Shown here piece after piece: positions 8,059 through 16,592 of a DNA stretch of 64,000 bases (position 1 is its first letter; every line of letters starts with the position of its first letter). Below the pieces are notes generated by a model. It saw only the letters and a list, made by a program, of their open reading frames with translations. It was not told the origin of the DNA and did no database searches. Position numbers and translations under genes: made by a program. Origin of the DNA: Planctomycetota bacterium (lineage in GTDB: Bacteria; Planctomycetota; UBA1135; UBA2386); assembly GCA_020638735.1 (NCBI GenBank), contig JACKHZ010000010.1, positions 1 to 64,000 on the forward strand, in the 5' to 3' direction.

Positions 8059-9225
8059 TCAGGCTTCGGGATCCCAGCTGGCGCGGTGGTTCAGTTCCAT
8101 CGGCGCGACGCGCATGCGTCCGTCGGTGCGTGCGGGGTCGCCGGCGGCGAACGCGTAGCTGGCGCCGCGCGTGCCGCAGGCGCGACGGAAGCGCTGGCGC
8201 GCCTGGGCCTCGAGCAGTTCGAGCAGCTGCCCGTTCGTCAGCAGGCCTCGCTGGACGAACATGTCGCCGAGCGCGCGGCCGTCCCGAGCGGCGTTGTCGG
8301 CGAGCAGCTCGCGGGCCGCGGCCTCGATCGTCGCCGCGTCGGAGAGGCCGGCGGCGACGATCAGGTCGCCGATGCGCTCACCCGCGACCGGCGCCGAGCT
8401 GAGGCACGACTGCACGCAGCCGCCAGCGATGCCGAATCGGATCGTCTCGCCGGACAACTCGACCGTCAGCAGACCGGACTTGCGGGTCCGCTCGAGGAAC
8501 TGGAACACCGACAACAGCGGCATGCTGTCGTTGGTGCCGCGCAGCACGCTCTCGTCGTCCGGGGCGCGATCGCGAGTGCGCGGCGGCGTGGCGCTGCGGG
8601 GCTGCGGGTCGTTCTGCGGCGGGCTGTGCGGGGCCGTGACAGGCGACGGTTTCGCGGCCGGCGCTCGCGAAGTCGACGTGGGGGCCGAGCCCTGCGCAAC
8701 GCTGTGCGGTGGCATGGGCGGCGCCGCCGGGCGCAGCTGGGGCGCCGGTTGTTGGCGTTGCGGAGTGCGTGGCGACTGCGGCGCTGCTGGCTTGGCTGTC
8801 GTCGGTTGGGCGCCCGGCGGCAGGGTCGATCTCGGCTGGGCTGCTGCCGACGGGGGCGCCAGCGGTGGGGCCGCTGCCGGCTGGGCGACCGTCGGCTGGG
8901 TCGGTGGGTTCGGCGTCGGTGTCCGCTGGACTGCCGGTCGCGGCGCCGCGTCCGGTTGTGGTGCCTGCGGGCCGGATGCTGCCTTGTGTATCGCCGGGGT
9001 CCGCGGCGGCGGCAGGCGCTGCACGAGTTCGTGGATGGCGTCGGCGAGCGCACGCATGCCGTTCTCGATGCGGCCCAACGCCGGTTGACTGCCCGAGATG
9101 TCGAGCCCCCGCATCGACACCTGCTCGAGGGTCTGCGACAACACGGCGGCGAGCGCCACGAAGTCGTCGCAGTAGCCCTCGATCAGCGAGTTGGCGGCAG
9201 TGGCGGGGAAGTGCGACACCTGCAT
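8059..9225 (-). CDS. DUF4388-domain protein with long Pro/Ala linker
   Basis: A 388-residue cytoplasmic protein. Residues 1-90 are helical. Residues 95-235 are a low-complexity Pro/Ala/Gln/Thr linker. The C-terminus (about 240-388) is a DUF4388-type domain (SVFQFLERTRKSGLLTVEL, then FGIAGGCVQ), followed by a segment of the kind found after DUF4388 (ADNAARDGRALGDMFVQRG). Such domains are common in Myxococcota and Planctomycetota, often with two-component or c-di-GMP proteins; a role here is inference. ATG 9225 is chosen over an upstream frame start at 9315 because the extra 30 residues look noncoding. Confidence 0.75.
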   Translation of the reverse strand: MQVSHFPATAANSLIEGYCDDFVALAAVLSQTLEQVSMRGLDISGSQPALGRIENGMRALADAIHELVQRLPPPRTPAIHKAASGPQAPQPDAAPRPAVQRTPTPNPPTQPTVAQPAAAPPLAPPSAAAQPRSTLPPGAQPTTAKPAAPQSPRTPQRQQPAPQLRPAAPPMPPHSVAQGSAPTSTSRAPAAKPSPVTAPHSPPQNDPQPRSATPPRTRDRAPDDESVLRGTNDSMPLLSVFQFLERTRKSGLLTVELSGETIRFGIAGGCVQSCLSSAPVAGERIGDLIVAAGLSDAATIEAAARELLADNAARDGRALGDMFVQRGLLTNGQLLELLEAQARQRFRRACGTRGASYAFAAGDPARTDGRMRVAPMELNHRASWDPEA

Positions 9226-9280
9226 GTCCGAATGATCGGCTCGGCAGGGCACGCCGGATGAGGCGCGCAGGGGCGCTGGA

Positions 9281-9295
9281 GTCCCGGTCCGGGAC
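9281..9295. promoter_or_regulatory. Perfect inverted repeat, possible operator
   Basis: GTCCCGG-T-CCGGGAC is a perfect 7-1-7 palindrome centred at 9288, about 56 nt before the start of the DUF4388 gene. Its position and symmetry would suit a dimeric repressor site. In a G+C-rich genome a chance occurrence is possible. Confidence 0.25.
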
Positions 9296-9374
9296 GCGCC
9301 AGGGCGCCGCGGCAACGCGCTTCGCGCGGCGACCGGTTGCCTGCGGGGGAAGCGGCCTTGGCACCGCGGGCTCG

Positions 9375-9390
9375 GCGCGCGACAGCGCGC
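9375..9390 (-). terminator. Possible hairpin terminator after the thioredoxin gene
   Basis: GCGCGC-gaca-GCGCGC forms a 6-bp stem 30 nt past the stop of the tandem thioredoxin gene. There is no T tract, so it is not a canonical intrinsic terminator. It is followed by two copies of CGATCAGGCG (9390-9399 and 9407-9416). Confidence 0.25.
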
Positions 9391-9420
9391 GATCAGGCGC
9401 CGTCGCCGATCAGGCGTCGG

Positions 9421-10314
9421 TCACTTGTCGGCCTTGCCCTTGCCCTTCTTCTTCGACTTGATGCCCAGCTTCTGCTCGGCGTCGGCGATCCACGCCTCGG
9501 GGCCGCCCTTCACGTAGCCGGTCTGCGCGACCTGCTTGCCCTTGCTGTCGAGGAACAGGACCGTCGGGTAGCCGCGGATGGAGAACTCCTTCTGCAGCTT
9601 GGCGTTCTGCTCCTTGAGCTCCTTGGACTGCGGCTTGTTCTTCGGGTAGTCGAGTTCGAGCAGCACGACGTGCTCCTTGGCCCACTCCTGGAACTCGGCC
9701 GTCGAGAAGACCTCGTCCTTCAGCTTGATGCACCAGCCGCACCAGTCGCTGCCGGTGAAGTCGGCCATGACCAGCTTCTTCTCCTTCTTGGCCTGCTTCA
9801 GCGCGGCTTCGTAGTCGGTGCCCCAGGACTCCTCGGCGGTCTGGGCGCCCAACTTCTTGTCGGCGTCGGTGGTCCACGCGGCGGGGCCGCCCTTCAGGTA
9901 GCCGCTGCGGGCGACCTCGTTGCCGTCGGCGTCCATGAACACGATGGTCGGGAAGCCGCGGATGCCGAACTTCTTCTGCAGGTCCTTGTTCTGGGCGACC
10001 AGGTCGTCGGACAGCTGCTTGGTGCGCGGGAAGTCGAGCTCGAGCAGCACGACCTTCTCGTCCGCCCACTTCTGGAACTCGGGGGTCGAGAAGACCTCGT
10101 TCTTCAGCTTGATGCACCAGCCGCACCAGTCGCTGCCGGTGAAGTCCGCCAGGATGACCTTGTTGTCCTTCTTCGCCGCGGCCTTGGCCGCTTCGAAGTC
10201 GGTCATCCACTTGTCGGCCCCGGCGTCCTCCTGGGCGGTGCTGCTGGCGAGCAGTGCGAACGCGGCGGTCGCGGTTGCGGTGAGGCGGGCGATCAGACGG
10301 ATCGGGTTCATCAT
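9421..10314 (-). CDS. Secreted tandem thioredoxin-domain protein
   Basis: A 297-residue exported protein with a signal peptide (residues 1-28, ending ASSTAQ) and two thioredoxin domains in a row. Each has the motif FTGSDWCGWC, with active cysteines C64/C67 and C192/C195, and a downstream cis-Pro loop (GFPTIVF and GYPTVLF). A Lys-rich tail (KSKKKGKGKADK) ends the protein. ATG 10314 is followed directly by a second ATG. It resembles DsbD-gamma/thioredoxin_7 proteins and probably works as a periplasmic thiol reductase or isomerase. The two halves arose by duplication (see the repeat entry). Confidence 0.88.
   Translation of the reverse strand: MMNPIRLIARLTATATAAFALLASSTAQEDAGADKWMTDFEAAKAAAKKDNKVILADFTGSDWCGWCIKLKNEVFSTPEFQKWADEKVVLLELDFPRTKQLSDDLVAQNKDLQKKFGIRGFPTIVFMDADGNEVARSGYLKGGPAAWTTDADKKLGAQTAEESWGTDYEAALKQAKKEKKLVMADFTGSDWCGWCIKLKDEVFSTAEFQEWAKEHVVLLELDYPKNKPQSKELKEQNAKLQKEFSIRGYPTVLFLDSKGKQVAQTGYVKGGPEAWIADAEQKLGIKSKKKGKGKADK
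9701..10146 (-). repeat. In-frame internal duplication with a near-identical core
   Basis: The segments 9701-9762 and 10085-10146 are identical at 61 of 62 positions, spaced 384 nt (128 codons) apart. They cover the VFSTxEFQ-to-CGWC region on each thioredoxin domain, in reverse order. Flanking parts of the two domains differ far more, so this block may be kept uniform by gene conversion. Confidence 0.85.
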
Positions 10315-10456
10315 GGTCTTGGCGTTTGGGGTCTGAGGGTGGGGCCCCCGAAGGGCGCCGAGGATACGACGCCCCGCCGGATGCGTCGCGGCACTTCTAC
10401 GCTGCGACCGCCTCGATACAGAGGTTCCAGAGCCTCGCAGCACCTGCGACCCGACT

Positions 10457-10882
10457 TCAGAACGGGATCCCCGACACCCGCTCGTCGGGGGCATCGGCCG
10501 CGCGGTAGCCATCGTATGGCACTTCGTTGCGGCGTACGACCTCGCCTCCCGGAGCCTGGTACTCCGACGGGCGGATCTCCACCAGCGCCGTGCGGCCCTG
10601 CAGGTCGGCGGGCTCGACCTGGACCCGGCCGCTGGTCGGCAGACCCAGCGCCTGGAACACGGTCCGGGCGCGGGCGCGACCCCGCGTGCTGAACACCAGG
10701 CTGTCCCACGCGGCCTGCTTGCCGACGTGCTGGCCCTCGGCGACGACCAGGCGCATCGACCAGCGCTCGTCGCCGGCGCGGGTGGTGCCCGGTCGCACCT
10801 CCTCGATGCGGCAGAGGTAGGTCCCGGACGGGACGGTGACGAAGTCGGACACGCGGTCCCCGGCGTCGAAGTCGATCTCCAT
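10457..10882 (-). CDS. DUF669-like small protein with SSB-like C-terminus
   Basis: A 141-residue protein resembling phage DUF669 proteins: an acidic start (MEIDFDAG), then a beta-rich core (PSGTYLCRIEEVRPGTTR, later VEIRPSEYQAPGG). It ends in IPF, as do the acidic tails of single-stranded-DNA-binding proteins, where the tail recruits partner proteins. ATG 10882 follows a good Shine-Dalgarno (GAGGAGC). No phage genes lie next to it. It is divergent from hpnC. Binding of single-stranded DNA is an inference from the tail and family resemblance only. Confidence 0.55.
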   Translation of the reverse strand: MEIDFDAGDRVSDFVTVPSGTYLCRIEEVRPGTTRAGDERWSMRLVVAEGQHVGKQAAWDSLVFSTRGRARARTVFQALGLPTSGRVQVEPADLQGRTALVEIRPSEYQAPGGEVVRRNEVPYDGYRAADAPDERVSGIPF

Positions 10883-11052
10883 GGCAGCTCCTCGGGTTCG
10901 GACACTGCTACAGGGACACGAATCGGTCAGCGGTGTCATGCAAACCGGGAAATCGTCGCGCGCGGGGCGAATCGGGCCCGTGCTTTCGTGTCGAACGGCA
11001 CGCGAGTACCCTGCCGCCCGGGAGCTCTTCCACCTCCGCCGCTCGTCCGCCG

Positions 11053-11931
11053 TTGTCGATCTCCACGTCCGCGCCCGCCCAGACCCTGCACGACCCGCGC
11101 GACTACCTGTCGCTGGCGCGGCGGCACTACGAGAACTTCCCGGTCGGGTCGTGGTTGTTGCCGCGGCGTGCGCGCGTCCACCTGCACCGCATCTACGCGT
11201 TCGCCCGCACCGCCGACGACCTCGCCGACGAACACCGCGACCTGCAGGCGTTGCTGGCGTTCCGCGCGGACTTCCTGCGGCACGTCGCCGGCGCCGCCGA
11301 CGTGCCGCTGTTCCGCGACCTGGTCGTGTCGATGCGCGAAGCGGAGCTCGAGACCGCGTTGTTCACCGACCTGCTCGATGCCTTCGAACAGGACTGCACG
11401 AAGGGGCGCTACGACCGCGCGGAGCTGCGCGACTATTGCCGGCGCTCGGCGGACCCGATCGGGCGGCTCGTGTTGCGCGTATGCGGCCACCGCGACGCGG
11501 CGCTCGACGCGATGTCGGACCGCATCTGCACCGGTCTGCAGCTGCTCAACCACCTGCAAGACCTGCGCGAGGACCTGCTCGAACGCGACCGCGTCTACTT
11601 CCCGGTCGAGGAGCTCGAGGCCGAAGGCGTGGCCATCGACGACCTGCGGGCCGACGTCGCCAGCCCGGGGCTGCGCCGCTTCGTGCTCGCCGAGGCCGAC
11701 CGGCTCGGCGCCGACTTCGCGGCCGGCTGGCCGCTGGTCGACGCGGTGCGCGGCCGCCTGCGGCTGGAGCTGCGCGCGATCCTGCGCGGCGCCGCGGCGG
11801 TGCTGGCGCGCATCCGCGCGGCCGAAGGCGACGTGCTCGGCGGCGACGTGCACCTCGGCAAGTGGCGACGGATCGGCACCGTGCTGGCGGGACTCGTGCG
11901 GCGTTCGCCGCCGCGCTGGAGGGCTGTGTGA
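11053..11931 (+). CDS. hpnC: HpnC, squalene/phytoene synthase family (presqualene diphosphate to hydroxysqualene step)
   Basis: A trans-isoprenyl diphosphate synthase-fold enzyme of 292 residues. Known HpnC enzymes convert presqualene diphosphate to hydroxysqualene. The two Asp-rich Mg2+ sites are ADDLADE (54-60) and LNHLQDLRED (D170, D174). The typical HpnC N-terminus RRHYENFPVGSWLLP is present. The start is uncertain: TTG 11053 fits the family length, while GTG 10933 adds 40 residues of poor quality. The stop overlaps the hpnD start by 4 nt (GTGA). First gene of hpnCDE. Confidence 0.88.
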   Translation: MSISTSAPAQTLHDPRDYLSLARRHYENFPVGSWLLPRRARVHLHRIYAFARTADDLADEHRDLQALLAFRADFLRHVAGAADVPLFRDLVVSMREAELETALFTDLLDAFEQDCTKGRYDRAELRDYCRRSADPIGRLVLRVCGHRDAALDAMSDRICTGLQLLNHLQDLREDLLERDRVYFPVEELEAEGVAIDDLRADVASPGLRRFVLAEADRLGADFAAGWPLVDAVRGRLRLELRAILRGAAAVLARIRAAEGDVLGGDVHLGKWRRIGTVLAGLVRRSPPRWRAV

Positions 11932-12815
11932 CGCAGGTCATGACGCCGCCTGGGGCCGAGCTCGCGCCCGAGTCGATCACCGCGCGCTCGAAGTCGAGCT
12001 TCCTCGCCGGCTTCGCCTGCATGGGCGAGGAGCGGCGCGCGGCGATGACGGCCATCTACGCCTTCTGCCGCGTCGTCGACGACGCGGTCGACGAGGCCCC
12101 GGATGCGGCCACCGGCCGCGGCCGCCTGGCCTTCTGGCGAAGCGAGCTCGAGGCCGCATACGGCGCCGCGCCGACGACGCCGGTCGGCCGCGCGCTGCAA
12201 CGTGCGGCGCAGCGCTTCGAAGTGCCGTGCGCGCCGCTGTCCGACCTGCTCGACGGTTGCGCGACCGACCTCGTGCCCGACGGCATCGCCGACGAACGCG
12301 CGCTGCTCGAGTACTGCTATCGCGTCGCCTCGGCGGTCGGGCTCGCCTGTCTGCCGGTGTTCGGCGCGACCAGCACCGGCGCGCAGCGGTTCGCGGTCGC
12401 GCTCGGCCGCGCGCTGCAGCTGACCAACATCCTGCGCGACCTGCGCGGGGACGCCGAGGTCGGTCGCACCTACGCGCCGCGCACGTGGCTGGCCGAGTGC
12501 GGCGTCGACGCGAAGTGGCTGCTCGGTACCGGCCCCGATCCGGTCTACGCACCTGGCGGGCCGGTGGCGCAGCTGTGCCAGCGGCTCGTCGCGCGCGGCG
12601 AGGAGCACTTCGCCGCCGCGCGCCGCGAACTGCAGCAGCTGGCCGTGCGCGAACGACGCCGCCTCGTGCCGGCGCGCATCATGGGCGCGATCTACGGCGA
12701 CCTGCTGCGGCGCTTGAGGCGTCGCGGCGGAGACCTGCGAGCGCCGCGGGCGCGCGTGCCCAAGTCGCGACGGCTGGTGCTGGCGTTGTCGGTGATGGTC
12801 GGAGTCAAGGCGTGA
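11928..12815 (+). CDS. hpnD: HpnD, presqualene diphosphate synthase
   Basis: A 295-residue squalene/phytoene synthase paralogue. Known HpnD enzymes condense two farnesyl diphosphates to presqualene diphosphate. The Asp-rich motifs are CRVVDDAVDE (D51, D52, D55) and TNILRDLRGD (D171, D175), and the internal KSSFLAGFACMGEERRAAM block is typical of the family. GTG 11928 is coupled to the hpnC stop; ATG 11940 is an alternative. The stop overlaps the hpnE start by 4 nt. Confidence 0.92.
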   Translation: MTQVMTPPGAELAPESITARSKSSFLAGFACMGEERRAAMTAIYAFCRVVDDAVDEAPDAATGRGRLAFWRSELEAAYGAAPTTPVGRALQRAAQRFEVPCAPLSDLLDGCATDLVPDGIADERALLEYCYRVASAVGLACLPVFGATSTGAQRFAVALGRALQLTNILRDLRGDAEVGRTYAPRTWLAECGVDAKWLLGTGPDPVYAPGGPVAQLCQRLVARGEEHFAAARRELQQLAVRERRRLVPARIMGAIYGDLLRRLRRRGGDLRAPRARVPKSRRLVLALSVMVGVKA

Positions 12816-14143
12816 ACCCGGAGCGGCGGCGCGCCTTCGTGCTCGGCGGTGGCGTCGCGGGACTCGCCGCGTCCTTCGCGTTGGCCGATCGCGGGTTCGC
12901 CGTCGAGCTGCTCGAGTCCCGCCGGCAGCTGGGCGGCCGGGCGTTCTCGTCCCCGGACAAGGTCACCGGCGAACGGCTCGACAACGGCGCGCACGTGATG
13001 CTCGGTTGCTACGCGAGCACGCGACGGCTGCTGCGTCGACTCGGCACCGAGCAAGGCTTCCAGCAGGATCCCAGCCTTCGGCTGGCGTTCCGCAGCCTGT
13101 CGCCCGCCCCGCGCACGTTGCAGCTGCGGCTGTCGCGGCTGCCGGTGCCGCTGGCGATGCCGCTGGCGCTGCTCGGGCTCGGCCTCGGCTGGGGCGCCCG
13201 GCTGCGCGCGCTGCGCGGCATGCTGACCAGCGTGCTCGGCGCGCCGCCAGACCGCACCTTGGCACAGTGGTTCGACCGGCGCGGGCAGCGCGGCGAGCCG
13301 GCGTCGTTCCTGTGGCAGCCGCTGTGCCGCGCGGTGATGAACGTCGAGCCCGAGGATGCCGCGGCGATGGACTTCCTGGCGACGCTGCGCGAAGCGTTCT
13401 CGGGCAGCGCGCGATCGGCGGCGTTCTGGGTGCCGCTCAGGCCGTGGGGCGAGCTGTTCGGCGACCCGGCGCCGCAGGCGCTGGCGGCCGCGGGCGTCGC
13501 GCTGCACTGCGGCGTGCGCGTGACCGGCCTCGAAGTGCAGGACCACCGCGTCGCTGCCATCCTCGGTGGCGACGGTCGGCGGCGCGAGGTCGGGCCGCGC
13601 GACGTGGTGGTGTCGGCGCTGCCGTGGAACGCGCTGGCGATGGTGCTCGGCGAGCGCTTCCGGCAGCCGTTCGCCGCGCTCGAATCGTCGCCGATCGTCA
13701 CGGTCTATTGCGCGCTGCGCGACGGCGCGGCGCCGCCGCCCGACGATGGGCCGGTGGTGGCGCTGGTCGACGGGGCGCCGTTCCACTTCCTGCTGCGGCG
13801 GCCCGGCGAAGCGGCGGGGCGCTTCGCGCTGCTGTCGGGCGGCGACCGCAGCCTCGACGGCTGCGCGGTCGACGAGATCACCGCGCGCGCTGCGCAGCAG
13901 CTTCGGCGCTACTACCCGGGTGTCGACGTCGACGGCGCGACATTGCGCGTGCGCAAGGAGCAGCGCGCGACGTTCGTCGCTGCGCCAGGCAGTCACAAGC
14001 TGCGGCCCGATCCCGGGCGGTTGACGCCGGTGGCCGGCAACCTGTGGATCTGCGGCGATTGGACCGCCACCGGGCTGCCGGCGACGCTCGAGGGCGCGGC
14101 GCGTTCGGGCGAAGCGGTGGTCGCGGCGATCGAGCGCGACTGA
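12812..14143 (+). CDS. hpnE: HpnE, hydroxysqualene dehydroxylase (FAD-dependent)
   Basis: A 443-residue flavoprotein of the amine-oxidase/phytoene-desaturase superfamily. HpnE reduces hydroxysqualene to squalene, the last step of the three-enzyme route and the precursor step for hopanoids or sterols. The FAD-binding motif is VLGGGVAGLAASFAL with ELLES 20 residues on, then GGRAFS. A C-terminal flavin motif (NLWICGDWTATGLPATLEGA) closes the protein. GTG 12812 gives a GTGA overlap with hpnD. No squalene-hopene cyclase gene lies in the window. The gene ends where the convergent GT-C gene ends. Confidence 0.92.
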   Translation: MNPERRRAFVLGGGVAGLAASFALADRGFAVELLESRRQLGGRAFSSPDKVTGERLDNGAHVMLGCYASTRRLLRRLGTEQGFQQDPSLRLAFRSLSPAPRTLQLRLSRLPVPLAMPLALLGLGLGWGARLRALRGMLTSVLGAPPDRTLAQWFDRRGQRGEPASFLWQPLCRAVMNVEPEDAAAMDFLATLREAFSGSARSAAFWVPLRPWGELFGDPAPQALAAAGVALHCGVRVTGLEVQDHRVAAILGGDGRRREVGPRDVVVSALPWNALAMVLGERFRQPFAALESSPIVTVYCALRDGAAPPPDDGPVVALVDGAPFHFLLRRPGEAAGRFALLSGGDRSLDGCAVDEITARAAQQLRRYYPGVDVDGATLRVRKEQRATFVAAPGSHKLRPDPGRLTPVAGNLWICGDWTATGLPATLEGAARSGEAVVAAIERD

Positions 14144-15670
14144 CTAGCGGCCTTCGGCCGCGGCCGGGCGCAGTCGATGCACGCGCGCGCCGTCGTCGTC
14201 GTGGATGCGCTCGCCGTGATCGTCGAGCCACGCCAGCACCTCGGGCGGCGTCGCCTCGGGGAACGGATCGAAGGCGATGTCGGCGCCGCGTCGGTGCCGG
14301 TCCTCGATCGTCGCGACGCTCCAGTCGTCGAACGCGACGACGAAGCCGCGGCTGCCGGTCAGCGCGTGCACGCTCGGGTTCTCGAAGTTGTTCGGGCGGT
14401 CCCACTCTTCGTCTTGCCGGGGCAGGTCGCCGCGCACCAGCAGCCGGTCGTCGGCGGCGAGCAGCGGCACGATCGCGCGCGCGGCCACGACCAGCGGCTG
14501 GTCGTTGGCGACGATGCGCAGGCCGCGCTCGAAGCGCGCGCGCCACGCGCCGTGCACCGCGACACCGAGCAGCAGCACGAGCCACAGCCAGCGCGGCGCG
14601 CGTTCGGGCCAGGCGCGCGCCACCAGCCACGCGCCGGCGACCGCGGCGAAGGCGTGGTAGTGCGGGCCGAGGCCGACGCTGCAGCTGTAGCGCATCGACA
14701 CCAGCAGGCCGCTGGCGATGGCCGCGAGCAGGGTCGCGTCGGCGGCGTCGAGCCGTCGGCGCACGAGCAGCACCGCGAGCGCGATCAGGCCGAAGACCGG
14801 CGTGCCGTACTGCAGCGTCGCGGTCAGCATGCTGCCGTAGGTGGCCGGATCGACGAGGTGGGGCAGGTCGGGGAACTTGGTGTCGCCGCCGCTGACGACG
14901 CCGAAGGTCAGGCCGGTCTCGGCGTGCAGCGACGCGGCGTGCACGAGCCACGCGGCGACGACCGCCGGGATCGCCACGAAGCCGAGCCACAGCCGCGCGT
15001 CGCGCAGCCGCTGCGGCACCATCGCCGCCGTCCAGCCGAACATCACCAGCCCGAGCTGCAGCGCGAGCGGCTTCTGCAGGCCGGCGACGGTCATCGCCGC
15101 CACCGCCGCCAGCAGCGCGGCTGTTCGGCCGTTCGCGAGGTAGCGCACGAACGCCAGCAACCCGACGAGGCCGGCGGCGAGGCTCAGCGCGTCGGGCATC
15201 ACGCGCACCGCGAGCAGCGGCGCCGAGCCCGAACACAAGAACACCAGCAGCCCGGCGATCGCGCCGGCGGGGCCGCTGCGCCGTTCGAGCAGCAGGTAGA
15301 GCGTCCAGCCGGCGAGCAGCGTGAACAGCATCGACAGCGCGCGCCCAGGCCACTCGACCAGCCCGGCGAACTCCATCACCGCCGCGATCAGCGCCTGGTA
15401 GAGCGGAAACTCGCACTCGACCGCGCCGTCGGTGTCGCCGCGCCAGTCGACGCGCGGCCGCAGCAGGTCGAAGTCGTCGAGCACGAAGTTGCGCGCGATC
15501 GCCTGCGTGTCGCACTCGCGCCACGACGAGCCGATGCCGCTCGGCACGCCGACCGTCAGCGCCAGCGCGAACCCGGCGAGCACCAGCAGCGCCAGCGCGC
15601 GGCCGCGCCGCGCGGTCGCGGTGGGCGCGGCGGGGGCGTGGATCCAGGCGCTCGCGTCTTCACTCCGCAT
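14144..15670 (-). CDS. GT-C fold membrane protein (ArnT/PMT-like glycosyltransferase)
   Basis: A 508-residue integral membrane protein with about ten hydrophobic spans and a soluble C-terminal domain (about 395-508). The first periplasmic loop has WRECDTQAIARNF, with the acidic residues expected of the GT-C catalytic loop. A conserved-looking YHAFAAVAGAW lies in a later span. Proteins of this class move sugars from polyprenyl-phosphate carriers to lipid or protein acceptors. Donor and acceptor are unknown. Its stop abuts the hpnE stop. Confidence 0.7.
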   Translation of the reverse strand: MRSEDASAWIHAPAAPTATARRGRALALLVLAGFALALTVGVPSGIGSSWRECDTQAIARNFVLDDFDLLRPRVDWRGDTDGAVECEFPLYQALIAAVMEFAGLVEWPGRALSMLFTLLAGWTLYLLLERRSGPAGAIAGLLVFLCSGSAPLLAVRVMPDALSLAAGLVGLLAFVRYLANGRTAALLAAVAAMTVAGLQKPLALQLGLVMFGWTAAMVPQRLRDARLWLGFVAIPAVVAAWLVHAASLHAETGLTFGVVSGGDTKFPDLPHLVDPATYGSMLTATLQYGTPVFGLIALAVLLVRRRLDAADATLLAAIASGLLVSMRYSCSVGLGPHYHAFAAVAGAWLVARAWPERAPRWLWLVLLLGVAVHGAWRARFERGLRIVANDQPLVVAARAIVPLLAADDRLLVRGDLPRQDEEWDRPNNFENPSVHALTGSRGFVVAFDDWSVATIEDRHRRGADIAFDPFPEATPPEVLAWLDDHGERIHDDDGARVHRLRPAAAEGR

Positions 15671-15824
15671 CGGTGGGGCGGAGAACGATATCCCAGCCGC
15701 CTGGAGGGTGGCGACCCGGTCCTGGGTGCGCCTCCCGTCGTCGGCGCCACGCCCCGGTGGGGCCGTTGGCGGCGGGGTTTCGGCTGCGGGCCCGGCGGCG
15801 ACTCGTAGTCTGCTGGCCCGGTGC

Positions 15825-16535
15825 TCAGTCGGCGTAGCCGAGCGCTTCGTCGATCGTGTTGGCGATCTGCTCGAGCAGCGTGCGCAGCCGGCGGCGTTCG
15901 GCGTCGAGCTTGCGCACGACCTGCACCAGCTCGTCGATGCTCTTGACGTCGTCGAGCTGGCGGCTGATCGCGTCGCCGGCCGAGTCGACCTGCTGCAGCG
16001 AACGCGGCGGCGTCGCCGGGGCGGGCGCCGCGGCCTCCACCGCGACCTTGCCCTTGTTCCGCTTGCCGGCGCCGCGCGGGCGCACCGGCACGAGGCCGAG
16101 CAGCGCCTTGGCGCGGCCGTACATGATCGGCGCGATCGAGTGGCCGAGCGGTTCGCCGCGCTGCTTCAGCTCGCCGAAGCTCAGCGTCTGGTCGTTCCGC
16201 AGCGACTCGACCAACCACTCGAACGCCGGCGAGCCACCCTTGCGCTCGCTCTTGGCGGCGGCGAGCACCGGCGCCTCGGTCGGTTGGGGCACTGCCGGCA
16301 CGACCTGGGGCGCTGCCGGCACGGCCTGCGGCGCGTCCGGATGCGGCGTCGGCGCCGCGGCGGGCGCCGCGCTGGTCAACCCGAGCTGCCGCCGCGCACG
16401 ACCGAACTGGATCGGCTGCAGCGCGACGCCCGCTTCGTTCGCCGCGTGCTGGGCCTCGGCGTAGTCGAGGGCGGGGTTGTCACGGAGCAGCTCGAGGGCG
16501 AAGGCTTCGCCGTTGGTGTTCGAAGTGGCGGTCAT
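15825..16535 (-). CDS. Hypothetical protein with two copies of a ~45-residue helical module
   Basis: 236 residues, no signal peptide. The N-terminal module (about 10-52, ALELLRDNPALDYAEA ... IQFGRARRQLGL) and the middle module (about 103-147, WLVESLRNDQTLSFGELK ... IMYGRAKALLGL) are clear repeats with the pattern S/D-[FY]-x-E then x-[FY]GRA+xxLGL. They look like helix-turn-helix-sized units. A Pro/Ala linker separates them, and the C-terminus (about 175-236) is a predicted coiled coil. DNA binding or oligomerisation is possible but unproven. No family recognised. Confidence 0.65.
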   Translation of the reverse strand: MTATSNTNGEAFALELLRDNPALDYAEAQHAANEAGVALQPIQFGRARRQLGLTSAAPAAAPTPHPDAPQAVPAAPQVVPAVPQPTEAPVLAAAKSERKGGSPAFEWLVESLRNDQTLSFGELKQRGEPLGHSIAPIMYGRAKALLGLVPVRPRGAGKRNKGKVAVEAAAPAPATPPRSLQQVDSAGDAISRQLDDVKSIDELVQVVRKLDAERRRLRTLLEQIANTIDEALGYAD

Positions 16536-16592
16536 GGCGATCTCGGGCGAAGCACGAGACCGGCGACGGCGCGTTCGCGCAACGACAAAAGG

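Noticed and set aside
10457..10882. Prophage remnant
   Set aside because: DUF669-like protein is alone; no integrase, terminase or other phage gene is near.
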